This document shows positions 6,889-15,674 of a DNA stretch of 17,241 nucleotides, in pieces. The position numbers and the translations under genes are program-made. Position 1 is the first letter of the stretch, and the number at the start of each line of letters is the position of its first letter. Source of the stretch: CAZHTS01 sp964535315 (GTDB taxonomy: Bacteria; Chloroflexota; Anaerolineae; Anaerolineales; Anaerolineaceae); NCBI GenBank assembly GCA_964535315.1, contig CAZHTS010000094.1:1-17241 (forward strand), read 5' to 3'. The notes below the pieces were generated by a model. It worked only from the letters and a program-made list of their open reading frames with translations. It made no database searches and was not told where the DNA came from.

Positions 6889-8205
6889 TTAGCGACGTCG
6901 CGAACTCAGCATATCACCCAGGTTGGCGCCGAAGACTTCGGGGCCCAGCTTGAAGCCGGCGGCTTCCAGGCGGGGCGAGAAGAGCGGGCGAATGCCGGTG
7001 GGCTTGAGATCGCCAATCACCTTGCCTTCGGTCGACATGCCGGTTTGCTCGAAGCGGAAGATGTCGGTCATCACCACCGTGTCGCCTTCCATGCCGGCCA
7101 CCTCGGTGATGGCGGTCACCTTGCGGCTGCCGTCCTTGAGGCGTGACTGTTGGATGATCAGATCGATGGCGGAGGCGATTTGCTCGCGGATGACCTTGAC
7201 CGGCAGATCCATACCGGCCATCATGCACATCGTCTCCATGCGGGAGAGGGCGTCGCGCGGTGTGTTGGCGTGCAGCGTGGTCAGCGAGCCGTCGTGACCG
7301 GTGTTCATGGCCTGGAGCATGTCCAGCGCCTCGCCGCCGCGGCATTCGCCGACGATGATGCGGTCGGGGCGCATGCGCAGCGAGTTGCGCACCAGGTCGC
7401 GGATGGTGACGGCGTTGCGCCCTTCGGTGTTGGGCGGTTTGGTTTCCAGGCGCACGATGTGATCCTGTTGCAGGCGCAATTCGGCGGCGTCCTCGATGGT
7501 GACGATGCGCTCGTCTTCGGGGATGTAGCTGGAGAGTACGTTGAGCAGGGTGGTTTTACCGGAGCCGGTGCCGCCGGAGATGACGATGTTCAGGCGCGAA
7601 ACCACACAGGCCTTGATGAAGTTGGCCATGTTTTGGGTCAGCGAGCCGAACTGGATGAGTTGTTCGACGCTCAACTTACCCTTCTGGAATTTGCGGATGG
7701 TGATGGTAGGGCCATCGATCGCCACCGGGGGGACGATGGCGTTGACGCGCGAGCCGTCCGGCAGACGGGCGTCTACCGTCGGGCTGTCGGTGTCTACGTG
7801 CCGGCCGAGCGGCAGGATGATGCGGTCGATGACGCGCAGCACCTGCTCGTCGTTTTCAAAGACCACGTTGGTTTTGGTCAGCTTGCCTTTGCGTTCGACG
7901 TAAATTTTGTTGGGGCCGTTGACCATGACTTCGCTGATGTCGGCGTCGTCCAGCAGAGGCTGCAGCGGGCCAAATCCGAGCATTTCGTCCATGATCTCGT
8001 GAAAGATCTGGTCGCGCAGGCTGGTGGGCAGCTGCAATTTGGTGCCCTGGTAGGCCTGCTGCATGATCTGTGTGATCGCCTGGCGGCGCTCATTGACCGG
8101 AATGGAGCGTTGTTCAAGCTCGCGGGCGATGACGCCCATCAGGTACATTTTGAGCTTGCCGATTTCCGGGTTCTTGGCGGCGGCGGCCTGAGCCGGGTTG
8201 TTCAT
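6889..8205 (-). CDS. cpaF: CpaF/TadA-family secretion ATPase
   Basis: 438 residues, full length for the CpaF/TadA branch of type II/IV secretion ATPases. The N-terminal all-alpha/beta domain runs to about 175, including the VMVNGPNKIYVERKGKL segment typical of CpaF. Then the core: Walker A GGTGSGKT (211-218), Asp box VTIEDAAEL (235-243), Walker B IIVGE (283-287) and His box TLHANT (310-315), all intact. Family role: a hexameric cytoplasmic ATPase powering assembly of Flp/Tad pili or related surface structures. The ATG start overlaps the preceding small gene by four bases (ATGA). No tadB/tadC platform, pilin, prepilin peptidase or cpaE gene follows, so the membrane partners must lie elsewhere or this ATPase has another use. 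Confidence 0.94.
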   Translation of the reverse strand: MNNPAQAAAAKNPEIGKLKMYLMGVIARELEQRSIPVNERRQAITQIMQQAYQGTKLQLPTSLRDQIFHEIMDEMLGFGPLQPLLDDADISEVMVNGPNKIYVERKGKLTKTNVVFENDEQVLRVIDRIILPLGRHVDTDSPTVDARLPDGSRVNAIVPPVAIDGPTITIRKFQKGKLSVEQLIQFGSLTQNMANFIKACVVSRLNIVISGGTGSGKTTLLNVLSSYIPEDERIVTIEDAAELRLQQDHIVRLETKPPNTEGRNAVTIRDLVRNSLRMRPDRIIVGECRGGEALDMLQAMNTGHDGSLTTLHANTPRDALSRMETMCMMAGMDLPVKVIREQIASAIDLIIQQSRLKDGSRKVTAITEVAGMEGDTVVMTDIFRFEQTGMSTEGKVIGDLKPTGIRPLFSPRLEAAGFKLGPEVFGANLGDMLSSRRR

Positions 8206-8501
8206 GTTTCACTCTCCGTGCCGATGATTTCGTCACCGGGCAAGATCCAGATAATGTGCTGGGTGCTGATGGGTAAGAAGTTGCAGCGGTATAATGGCTG
8301 GCCCTGCTGGTCCAGGATGGTGACGTTGGTCATGGCCAGAAAGCCGTGCATCTGGTTGAGCATGTCGATCAAGCGTTCGTCCTGGCGCAGGTGGACTTCG
8401 CCCAGGATGCGCTGGGTGGGGGTCTGCACGATGACGTTGACGGGGATCTTAGAGATAACCTGGGTAAAAATTTTGCCCTTTTCCTCGAAAGATGAGTACA
8501 T
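8202..8501 (-). CDS. Uncharacterised 99-residue protein coupled to CpaF
   Basis: The ATG at 8501 is supported by AGGAGG (8508-8513) six bases upstream; a GTG at 8519 would add six residues without such support. No signal peptide, cysteine pattern or membrane helix. Predicted by eye as mainly beta strands alternating with short turns (VPVNVIVQ-like, RILGEVHL, VTILDQQGQPLYRCNFLPI, HIIWILP), which suggests a small beta-barrel. I do not recognise the family with confidence. Its stop overlaps the cpaF start (ATGA), so both should be made together. Likely roles are adaptor or regulator of the ATPase or of the neighbouring kinases; this is inference from position alone. Confidence 0.78.
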   Translation of the reverse strand: MYSSFEEKGKIFTQVISKIPVNVIVQTPTQRILGEVHLRQDERLIDMLNQMHGFLAMTNVTILDQQGQPLYRCNFLPISTQHIIWILPGDEIIGTESET

Positions 8502-8507
8502 GGGTCT

Positions 8508-8513
8508 CCTCCT
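8508..8513 (-). promoter_or_regulatory. Strong Shine-Dalgarno of the small CpaF-coupled gene
   Basis: AGGAGG on the minus strand, six bases before ATG 8501, decides between that ATG and the GTG at 8519. Confidence 0.75.
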
Positions 8514-8526
8514 GTGCACGAGTTAA

Positions 8527-9222
8527 TTATTTTTCAACGGGCGGCATCAAATATCCCAGGCCGGCGCGGGTGACGATATGCTGGGGGGAATGCGGGTTGT
8601 CTTCCAGTTTCTGACGTAAGCGGGCGATGCTGACCCACAGGATTTCCTTGTCGTCGCGGTATTGCGGCCCCCAGATGGCGATCAACAGTTCTTCGGCGGT
8701 GAGCACCTGGCCGACGTTGTGGGCGAACTGGATGAGCAGGCGATATTCGGTGGCGGAGAGGAAGACCGGTTTCTCGTCCTTCCAGACCTCGGCCCGGGCA
8801 AAATCGATTTTGAGATTGCCGTGGACGAAATAGCGATTCTGAATGTTTTGTTCGGAATTCTGGGCGCGGCGCAGCACGGCGCGCACGCGCGCCACCAGTT
8901 CGGTGGCCGAGAAAGGTTTCACCACGTAGTCGTCGGCGCCCACGTTCAGCCCGCGCACGCGGTCCTGTTCTTCGCCGCGGGCGGTGAGCATGATGATCGG
9001 CACGTTGGAGAACTGGCGGATGCGCTCACAGGTGGCGATGCCGTCCAGTTTGGGCATCATCACATCCAGAATGACCAGGTCGGGGTGGCGGTTGGCGACG
9101 ATTTCCAGCGCCTGCTGCCCGTTGTAAGCGGTGACGACCTCATACCCTTCGGTTTGCAGGTTGACTTGCAGCAGTTGAACGTATAATTGTTCGTCGTCGA
9201 CCACCAGGATGCGTGTAGGCAT
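8527..9222 (-). CDS. OmpR/PhoB-family response regulator
   Basis: 231 residues. The receiver domain (about 4-118) has the acidic pair D9-D10, phospho-acceptor D53 in VILDVMMPKLDG, T80 and K102, all as expected for a functional phosphoswitch. The C-terminal winged-helix DNA-binding domain (about 130-228) shows the family's FLSATEYRLLIQFAHNVGQVLT and WVSIARLRQKLEDNP segments, ending with VTRAGLGYLMPP. ATG 9222 has AAGGAAGG six bases upstream. It lies 20 bp after the GAF histidine kinase, its likely phosphodonor, and 25 bp before the small gene linked to cpaF. Known of the family: phosphorylated dimers bind direct repeats with 11-bp period and usually activate transcription. Target genes are unknown; the repeat at 869-890 is one candidate. 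Confidence 0.94.
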   Translation of the reverse strand: MPTRILVVDDEQLYVQLLQVNLQTEGYEVVTAYNGQQALEIVANRHPDLVILDVMMPKLDGIATCERIRQFSNVPIIMLTARGEEQDRVRGLNVGADDYVVKPFSATELVARVRAVLRRAQNSEQNIQNRYFVHGNLKIDFARAEVWKDEKPVFLSATEYRLLIQFAHNVGQVLTAEELLIAIWGPQYRDDKEILWVSIARLRQKLEDNPHSPQHIVTRAGLGYLMPPVEK

Positions 9223-9242
9223 AAGAAACCTTCCTTGTTAAC

Positions 9243-10460
9243 TCAAAGCGTGTCGTGTGATTGGGGCGCCGATAGCGGTAATTCAAGTGTAAACGTCGTA
9301 CCCAGGCCCAACTGTGAATCAACCATAATCTGGCCGCGATGCGCCAGGACGATTTGTTTGCAGATATACAATCCCAGGCCGGAGCCATGCGTGCTGGCGT
9401 CTTGCTCGGGGTTGCGGAAGAAGCGTTCGAAGATGCGCCCCACGTATTGCGCCGGGATGCCGGGGCCAAAATCCTGGACGTGGATGAAGGCGTTTCTTTC
9501 ATTGGCGCCAATCTGCACCAGCACCAGCGAGCCGGGGGCGTATTTGACCGCGTTGCCCAACAGGTTTTCCATGACCTGCGCCAGGCGGCGCGGGTCGCCA
9601 TAGATGACGGGTACCCGAGGGGTTTCCAGGCGAATTTGCAGGCTGGGGTAGTGCAGGCGCGCCCGCTCGACGATGTCTTCCATCAATGCGTCGAGGTGAA
9701 TGGCCTGGAAGCGCATGTTCATCTGCCCGGATTGCAGGCGAGCCGAATCGAGCAGATTGCCGATCAACTCCTGGAGATGATCGGTTTCACGGTCGATGAT
9801 ATTTAGAAATTCTTTCTGGGTGGACTGATCCCACTGGGTATCCTGGCGTAGCAGGGTGGTGGTGTAGCCTTTGATAAAGCCCAACGGGCTGCGCAGTTCG
9901 TGTGAGATGGTCGAGATGAAGTCCTCTTGCACCTTGCTCTGGCGGTGCTGGTTTTCGAGGATGTCGTACTCGCGTTGCAGGTTCTGGCGGGCGATGAGCA
10001 GTGAAATCTGCTGGGCGATGAATTCGGCCAGCTGCACCTGTTCGGGCAGGAAAGAGGGCCCGCCAAAGCGGATGAAGACGATGGCGCCCAGGCAGCGCAG
10101 GTTGACCAGCAGCGGGATGCCGAGAATGTAGGGGCGTTTCAGGCGGTCGCCGCTCTTTTCGGGCGGCTCTTTCATCAAGGTCTGGCGCCGGTCGATGGCC
10201 TGCGTCGCCAGGTCCTCTCCCCAGGATGCCTCGGCTTCGTTGGTGCGTCCGCGGCCGACGGCCCGGGCGTAGACCACGTTCATCTCAATTTGATTGTCTT
10301 CTACCAGGTAGACAGCCAGATTGTCAAAGATGAAGATGGAGCGTACCAGCCGAGAAATCTGGTCGAGCGCCGGGTGCCATTCGGGGGCCAGGGACACAAT
10401 CTGGCTGATGTCGTACAGGTGCTTTAGTTCGATCGGTTGGGGGGCGGTGGATGGTTTCAT
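9243..10460 (-). CDS. Soluble GAF-domain sensor histidine kinase
   Basis: 405 residues without membrane helices. GAF-like sensor domain about 10-160, short coiled coil 160-178, HisKA with phospho-accepting H187 in ISHELRSPLGF, then HATPase_c with N303 (N box), D330-F-G-P-G (G1), F-box FERFF (344-348) and G2 GSGLGLYI (359-366). All catalytic elements are present, so it should autophosphorylate and pass phosphate to the response regulator 20 bp downstream. The signal is cytoplasmic; the GAF ligand (nucleotide, haem, redox or other) cannot be read from sequence. ATG 10460 has AGGG close upstream. It follows the second kinase gene by 44 bp, the widest gap in the long minus-strand unit. Confidence 0.93.
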   Translation of the reverse strand: MKPSTAPQPIELKHLYDISQIVSLAPEWHPALDQISRLVRSIFIFDNLAVYLVEDNQIEMNVVYARAVGRGRTNEAEASWGEDLATQAIDRRQTLMKEPPEKSGDRLKRPYILGIPLLVNLRCLGAIVFIRFGGPSFLPEQVQLAEFIAQQISLLIARQNLQREYDILENQHRQSKVQEDFISTISHELRSPLGFIKGYTTTLLRQDTQWDQSTQKEFLNIIDRETDHLQELIGNLLDSARLQSGQMNMRFQAIHLDALMEDIVERARLHYPSLQIRLETPRVPVIYGDPRRLAQVMENLLGNAVKYAPGSLVLVQIGANERNAFIHVQDFGPGIPAQYVGRIFERFFRNPEQDASTHGSGLGLYICKQIVLAHRGQIMVDSQLGLGTTFTLELPLSAPQSHDTL

Positions 10461-10504
10461 CTTGCCCTGCTGTACTCCTGAACAATTGTGTCCTGGGCCA
10501 CGGA

Positions 10505-11527
10505 TCAGACAGTGTGACTCAATTTCAAATAAAATGTAAACCGGCTGCCACGGTTGGCCATTGAGGACACCTGCATGATCGAGCCGTGGCCTTCAACGAT
10601 TTTGCGTACCAGCGCCAGCCCCAGCCCCGTGCCGCTGTAACGGCGGGTGGAGGAGCCATCGATCTGATGGAAAGGCTCAAAGATCGTTTCCATCTGGTCG
10701 GCGGGTATGCCAATGCCGTTGTCAATGATCGAGACGCGGGCAAACTCGCCCTGCGCCTCAACGCGCAATTTTACCTTGCCGTTGGCGGCGGTAAATTTAA
10801 TGGCGTTGTCTAATAATTGTAGCATAACCCAAAAAATTTTTTCCTGGTCTGCCTCGACCAATGTTGGCCCCAGGGTGTATTCCAGTTTGAGGTCAATTTG
10901 TTTTTGGGCGGCCTTAGGCTGCGACTTGTGCAGGGCGTTCTGGCACAGCTCTTTCAGGTTACACAGTTGCAGGTGGAGGTTGACCTGGTCGCGTTCCATG
11001 AACGAGAACAGGATCAGATCCTCGATTAAATTTTCCAGGCGTTCCGAGGAGCGCTGCATGATCTGCAACGAGCGCTGCTGTTCCTCGTTGAGCGCCCCCA
11101 GGTCGCCCGAGACGAGCAAATCGAGGTAACCCTTGATGTGGGTCATGGGGGTGCGCAACTCGTGCGAGATGTTGGCAATGAAGTTGGCCTTGAGCTGGCT
11201 GAGTTCGGAAAGCTTTTGCAGCGCAGCCTGGAGCTCCTGGGTGCGCTGTTCTACCCGCCGCTCCAGTTCGCGGTTGGATTCTTGCAGCGCCGAGCGCAGT
11301 TGCAGGATTTGTTCGGTGACGGCTTCTTCCAGTGTGACCCGGTCGATGACGCCCATTTCTACCAGCAGGCTGCCCAGCAGATGCGGCTGCTGGCCCTGGT
11401 CGCGCAGTTCGCGCTGTTTTTGCAGGGCGCGTTCGAGATCGCTCCGGGTGATGTACTGTTTTTCTACCAGGTGATCTCCCAGGCGGGGGACGAGGATCTC
11501 GGGGGTCAGGGGAATGTTATGGGCCAC
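10505..11527 (-). CDS. Histidine kinase with N-terminal MshEN/GspE-N-like domain
   Basis: 340 residues, no membrane helix. The N-terminus carries two 24-residue units of the kind found in the N-domain of type II secretion/type IV pilus ATPases: residues 15-38 (RLGDHLVEK...LQKQ) and 50-73 (LLGSLLVEMG...VTEQ), 11 residues apart. In MshE this motif pair binds c-di-GMP; here unit I keeps Arg15 but has Gln24 where Gly is usual, and unit II starts with Leu instead of Arg, so binding is uncertain. A coiled coil (about 76-110) leads to HisKA (H122 in ISHELRTPM) and HATPase_c (N241, D269-N-G-I-G, GTGLGLAL 299-306), all intact. The start is GTG 11527; no other in-frame start precedes the domain. Placed 15 bp after the amidohydrolase gene and before the GAF kinase, it may feed the same response regulator. 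Confidence 0.88.
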   Translation of the reverse strand: MAHNIPLTPEILVPRLGDHLVEKQYITRSDLERALQKQRELRDQGQQPHLLGSLLVEMGVIDRVTLEEAVTEQILQLRSALQESNRELERRVEQRTQELQAALQKLSELSQLKANFIANISHELRTPMTHIKGYLDLLVSGDLGALNEEQQRSLQIMQRSSERLENLIEDLILFSFMERDQVNLHLQLCNLKELCQNALHKSQPKAAQKQIDLKLEYTLGPTLVEADQEKIFWVMLQLLDNAIKFTAANGKVKLRVEAQGEFARVSIIDNGIGIPADQMETIFEPFHQIDGSSTRRYSGTGLGLALVRKIVEGHGSIMQVSSMANRGSRFTFYLKLSHTV

Positions 11528-11542
11528 CGGGTGGTTTCCTTA

Positions 11543-13132
11543 TCAGGCGCTCTGCCAGACCCATTCGCCGGCGAGCATGGTGGCCAGCGGGCGGATGTTG
11601 TGCAGTTCCTGGGCGGGCAGATCGAAGGGGTCGTCCGGCAGGACGATCAGATCGGGGCAGTAGCCGGCGGCCAGTTTGCCAAAGCGCTGTTCTACACCGG
11701 CGGCGTAGGCCGGGCCGCAGGTGAAGGCCGCCAACGCTTCTTCCAGCGTCAGGCGTTGTTCGGGGTACCAGCCCTGCGGGTCGGGGGAGCCATCCGGGCG
11801 GCGCCGGGTGACGGCGGCATGCAGGCCGAAGAAGGGGTTGGGCGATTCCACCGGCGCATCCGAGCCAAACGCCAGGGCGGTGCCCTGTTGGAGCAGGGTG
11901 CGCCAGGCGTAGGCCCCGGCCGAGCGTTTGCCCCAGTGGCGGTCGGCGATGTACATATCTGAGGTGGCGTGGATGGGCTGCATCGAGGCGATGGTGCCGG
12001 TCTGGGCCAGGCGGGCGTAGTCGTCGGGGTGGAGGATCTGGACGTGTTCGATGCGGTGCCGTGGGTGCGGCAGGCCGTGTTCGCTTTCGAACTGGCGCAG
12101 CTGGCTGTAGGCGTTGAGCACTTCGTGGTTGGCGCGGTCGCCGATGGCGTGGATGGCCAGGCTCAACCCGGCCTGTACGGCCTGCTGGCCGTATTCGACG
12201 ATCTGTTCGGCGTCCAGAAAGGCCTCGCCGGTATACTGGCTTTCGTCGCCCTCGTAGGGCTGCAGCATGGCGGCGGTGCGCGGCCCGAGGGCGCCGTCGG
12301 CGAACAGTTTGACCGAACCGGTGCGAATGAAATCGTTGCCGAAGCCGGAACGCAGGCCGAGGGCCACGGCGTGCGGCAGATTGGCCAGGGGGATGCCCTT
12401 GACCACGCGCAGGTGCAGGGCGCGGCGCTGGTGCAGGATTTGCAGGGCGGCGAAGCAGCGCCCGGAGTCGTAATCGTGTACGCCGGTCAGGCCGACCTGC
12501 CACAACGAGGGTTGTGCCTGGGCGATGGCCTGGCTGACCTGTTCGGCGTCGGGTTCGGGGATGGCGTCCTCGACCAGCAGCATGGCGTTCTCGAACAACA
12601 GCCCGTTGGGGTTGCCCTGTTCGTCGCGCCCGATGATGCCGTCGGCAGGATCGGGGGTGGCGGCGGTGATGCCCGCCTTGCGCAGCGCGGCGCTGTTGGC
12701 CCACGAGGCGTGCAGTGACTTGGCGGTCAGATAGACGGGGTGGTTGGGCGCCAGGGCGTCCAGCAGGGCGGCGTTGCCGAAGCCTTCGGGCCACACGTTC
12801 TGGTTCCAGCCGTGGCCGCGCACCCATTCGCCGGGCGGCGTCTGGGCGACGCGCTGCGCCACGCGCTCCAGGCATTCCTGGCGGGTGGCGGTTTCGCAAT
12901 CGACAAAGCTGAGGGCGTAGGCGTAATTCTCCAGGTGCATGTGGGCATCGGTCAGCCCGGGCCACAGGGTGCGCCCGGCCATGTCTTGCCGGTCGGCGCC
13001 GGGGGAGGCGCAGGCCAGGATGTCTTCGTTGCTGCCGACGGCCAGGATGTAGTCGCCTTCCAGCGCCAGGGCCGAGGCGAAGGGCTGGGCAGGATCCATC
13101 GTGCGAATGCGGGCGTTGTAGAGAATACGCAT
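11543..13132 (-). CDS. YtcJ-like amidohydrolase (Amidohydro_3 family)
   Basis: 529 residues, normal length for the family. The metal-dependent amidohydrolase barrel shows the first metal ligands H64 and H66 (DAHMHLE), a likely bridging lysine K275 (SVKLFADGALG), H328 (HAIGDRAN), H363 (RHRIEHVQ) and catalytic D425 (FGSDAPVESPNPF). N- and C-terminal strands form the usual small beta-sandwich. It is cytoplasmic, with no signal peptide. Such enzymes hydrolyse C-N bonds in amides or related small molecules, but substrates of the YtcJ branch are mostly unknown and none can be assigned here. ATG 13132 has AAGGAG nine bases upstream, inside the end of parB, only 6 bp from its stop. Its place between parB and kinase genes has no obvious functional logic and may reflect lineage operon growth. 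Confidence 0.92.
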   Translation of the reverse strand: MRILYNARIRTMDPAQPFASALALEGDYILAVGSNEDILACASPGADRQDMAGRTLWPGLTDAHMHLENYAYALSFVDCETATRQECLERVAQRVAQTPPGEWVRGHGWNQNVWPEGFGNAALLDALAPNHPVYLTAKSLHASWANSAALRKAGITAATPDPADGIIGRDEQGNPNGLLFENAMLLVEDAIPEPDAEQVSQAIAQAQPSLWQVGLTGVHDYDSGRCFAALQILHQRRALHLRVVKGIPLANLPHAVALGLRSGFGNDFIRTGSVKLFADGALGPRTAAMLQPYEGDESQYTGEAFLDAEQIVEYGQQAVQAGLSLAIHAIGDRANHEVLNAYSQLRQFESEHGLPHPRHRIEHVQILHPDDYARLAQTGTIASMQPIHATSDMYIADRHWGKRSAGAYAWRTLLQQGTALAFGSDAPVESPNPFFGLHAAVTRRRPDGSPDPQGWYPEQRLTLEEALAAFTCGPAYAAGVEQRFGKLAAGYCPDLIVLPDDPFDLPAQELHNIRPLATMLAGEWVWQSA

Positions 13133-13138
13133 GGATTT

Positions 13139-13990
13139 TTACTCCTTGAGAATTTGAGCAACCAGGTGGTTGAGTTCTTCGTCAGAGAAATATTGGATCA
13201 CCAGACTGCCGCCGCGTTTGCCGTGGCGCAGGGTGACGCGCGTCCCCAGGTAGGAGCGCAGTTGTTCTTCCAGGGCGGTGATTTCGGGCGGCGGGGTTTT
13301 GGCGTCGCTGTGCGCCGGCTTCTGGCCCTTGTATTTGTTGGCCAGCGCCTCGGTCTGGCGCACGCTCAGCGCAAATTTGATCACCTGATCGAGCACGGCC
13401 TGCTGCGCCTGGGACGAGAGTTCGAGCAGCGCCCGGGCGTGGCCTTCGCTGATCTCGCCGGCGGCCAGCGCCTGGAGCACCGGGGCGGAGAGTTTGAGCA
13501 GGCGCAGGGTGTTGGTGACGGTGGTGCGGCTTTTACCGACCCGGGCGGCGATTTCTTCGTGCGAGAGGTTGAATTCTTCGGCCAGCTGGCGGTAAGCCTC
13601 GGCGGTTTCGAGCGGGGTCAGGTCGGCGCGCTGTACGTTTTCGATCAGCGCCAGTTCCAGGCGCTGCTGGTCGGTGGCCTGGCGGATGAGCACCGGCACG
13701 GTTTCCAGCCCGGCCAGGCGCGAGGCGCGCAGGCGGCGTTCGCCGGCGATGAGGATGTATTGATCCTGCTGGGGTTCGTACGTGACGATGAGCGGCTGGA
13801 GGACGCCATGCTCGCGGATCGAGCTGGCCAGTTCTTGCAGCCCTTCCTCATCCATCTGGTAGCGCGGCTGGCGGGGGTTGGCGATGATGCGCTCGACGGC
13901 GACAAACGTGGCGCCGGCCGCCGGTTGTGAACCGTTTTCACCGGGGATGAGGGCGTCGAGGCCTTTGCCTAAACCACCTTTTCGGCTCAT
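13139..13990 (-). CDS. parB: Chromosome-partitioning protein ParB (CTPase, parS-binding)
   Basis: 283 residues. The N-terminal tail (KGGLGKGLDALIPG, 4-17) is the standard ParA-stimulating segment. The ParB/Srx CTP-binding domain has NPRQPR (38-43), GERRLRAS (83-90) and ENVQR (117-121). A helix-turn-helix parS-binding region follows (about 141-165) with IAARVGKSRTTVTNTLRLLKL, then a C-terminal dimerisation domain ending near 283. Known role: a CTP-dependent clamp that loads at parS and spreads, working with ParA in origin segregation. ATG 13990 has AAGGAA seven bases upstream, inside the last codons of parA; the gap is 4 bp. Chromosomal type by sequence; no full parS site is visible nearby. 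Confidence 0.96.
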   Translation of the reverse strand: MSRKGGLGKGLDALIPGENGSQPAAGATFVAVERIIANPRQPRYQMDEEGLQELASSIREHGVLQPLIVTYEPQQDQYILIAGERRLRASRLAGLETVPVLIRQATDQQRLELALIENVQRADLTPLETAEAYRQLAEEFNLSHEEIAARVGKSRTTVTNTLRLLKLSAPVLQALAAGEISEGHARALLELSSQAQQAVLDQVIKFALSVRQTEALANKYKGQKPAHSDAKTPPPEITALEEQLRSYLGTRVTLRHGKRGGSLVIQYFSDEELNHLVAQILKE

Positions 13991-13994
13991 GGGC

Positions 13995-14786
<792 letters not shown>

Positions 14787-14790
14787 ACTC

Positions 14791-15648
14791 TCAGGGCCTT
14801 TGCACGATTTCCATAAGACTCTCCTGCACTTCGGCAGGGGTGGGGACGCCTTGTAAGCCGGGGCGGGTGACCGAGCGGGCGGCGATCTGGGTGGCGAAGC
14901 GCGCCGCCTCCCAGGGGTCGCGGGTGGCCCACATGCGGTAGAAGAAGGCTGTGGCAAAGATATCGCCGGCGCCGGTGGCGTCGACCTCCTGCACCGCCGG
15001 CGGCCGGAAGCGGCGCAGGTCGCCGTTCCAGAACAGGCGGGCGCCGGCAGCGCCTTCGGTCACCACCAGGACGCGGATGGAGAAGAGCATCTCTTCGATG
15101 CGCCGTTCGTCCAGCTGGATGTCCTCCACGCTCAAGACGGCGGCGCTGGCGTGCTCGAGCACGTAACCGGCCTCGGGCCAGTCGGTGAAGCGCACGCGTT
15201 TGCTTTCGTCCCAGGTGCGCATCCAGCCCTGAGGGGTGACGCCGATGAATGCGCCGGGGAAGGCGCGCACCAGGGTGGGATCGACCTCCTGGTCGACCGG
15301 GCCGAGGTGGATGATGGGCGCCCGGCGCCAGGTTTCGGGCACGAGCGAGATATCCAGTTTGCTGGCCTGGTGGTGCAGATATTGGATGCGCCCTTCGGGC
15401 GTGGCGATGTTTTCAAAGGTGGTGGCGTATTCGCTCGGGGCGGCCACGACCGGGATGCCTTCCAGGTCGGGCAGTTCTACATCGAGGGCGCAGGCGGTGA
15501 CGATGCCGGGGCGCAGGCCGAGGGCGCGGGCGGTCAGGGCGGCGTACGAAGCGGTGCCGCCCAGCTTGACGCCGTTGGGGGTCAGGTCCTGGGTGATATG
15601 TCCGATGATCAGGTAGTCAATGGGTTCAATCGTGGATAAGGTGCGCAT
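14791..15648 (-). CDS. PfkB-family carbohydrate/nucleoside kinase
   Basis: 285 residues with ribokinase-fold hallmarks: an N-terminal strand and G-rich turn (IIGHITQD), the substrate-side GGTASYAA motif (30-37), and the C-terminal anion-hole/catalytic motif DATGAGD (223-229) with D229 as the general base. This family phosphorylates sugars, nucleosides or related alcohols with ATP. The lid region is short and the substrate cannot be chosen among fructokinase, ribokinase or adenosine-kinase-like activities. ATG 15648 has little Shine-Dalgarno, consistent with coupling to the zinc-ribbon gene that ends 26 bp upstream. It is 4 bp ahead of parA, so expression with the partition genes seems forced. 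Confidence 0.9.
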   Translation of the reverse strand: MRTLSTIEPIDYLIIGHITQDLTPNGVKLGGTASYAALTARALGLRPGIVTACALDVELPDLEGIPVVAAPSEYATTFENIATPEGRIQYLHHQASKLDISLVPETWRRAPIIHLGPVDQEVDPTLVRAFPGAFIGVTPQGWMRTWDESKRVRFTDWPEAGYVLEHASAAVLSVEDIQLDERRIEEMLFSIRVLVVTEGAAGARLFWNGDLRRFRPPAVQEVDATGAGDIFATAFFYRMWATRDPWEAARFATQIAARSVTRPGLQGVPTPAEVQESLMEIVQRP

Positions 15649-15674
15649 GAGGGTATACTTTTAACTCGCTAACG

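Noticed and set aside
8205..8220. TGTTTCAC resembling half of a parS site, near the start of cpaF
   Set aside because: Only the left half of the palindrome TGTTTCACGTGAAACA is present; the right half does not match. No complete parS was found in the window.
7150..8526. 458-codon plus-strand open frame opposite cpaF and the small gene
   Set aside because: It mirrors the codons of intact minus-strand genes with full catalytic motifs; its product is Val/Asp/Gly-rich with no recognisable domain. High GC commonly leaves such antisense frames open.
11517..12965. 482-codon minus-strand frame within the amidohydrolase gene
   Set aside because: Arg/Pro/Ala-rich product in the wrong frame; the overlapping frame carries all amidohydrolase metal ligands.
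12740..13930. 396-codon plus-strand open frame opposite parB and the amidohydrolase
   Set aside because: Antisense shadow of two clearly real genes; no domain, no ribosome site and repeat-poor composition typical of a shadow frame.
14787..14957. 57-codon N-terminal extension of parA
   Set aside because: It lies wholly within the PfkB-family gene, is Pro/Ser/Arg-rich, and ParA homologues begin a few residues before the KGGVGKTT motif, as from ATG 14786.
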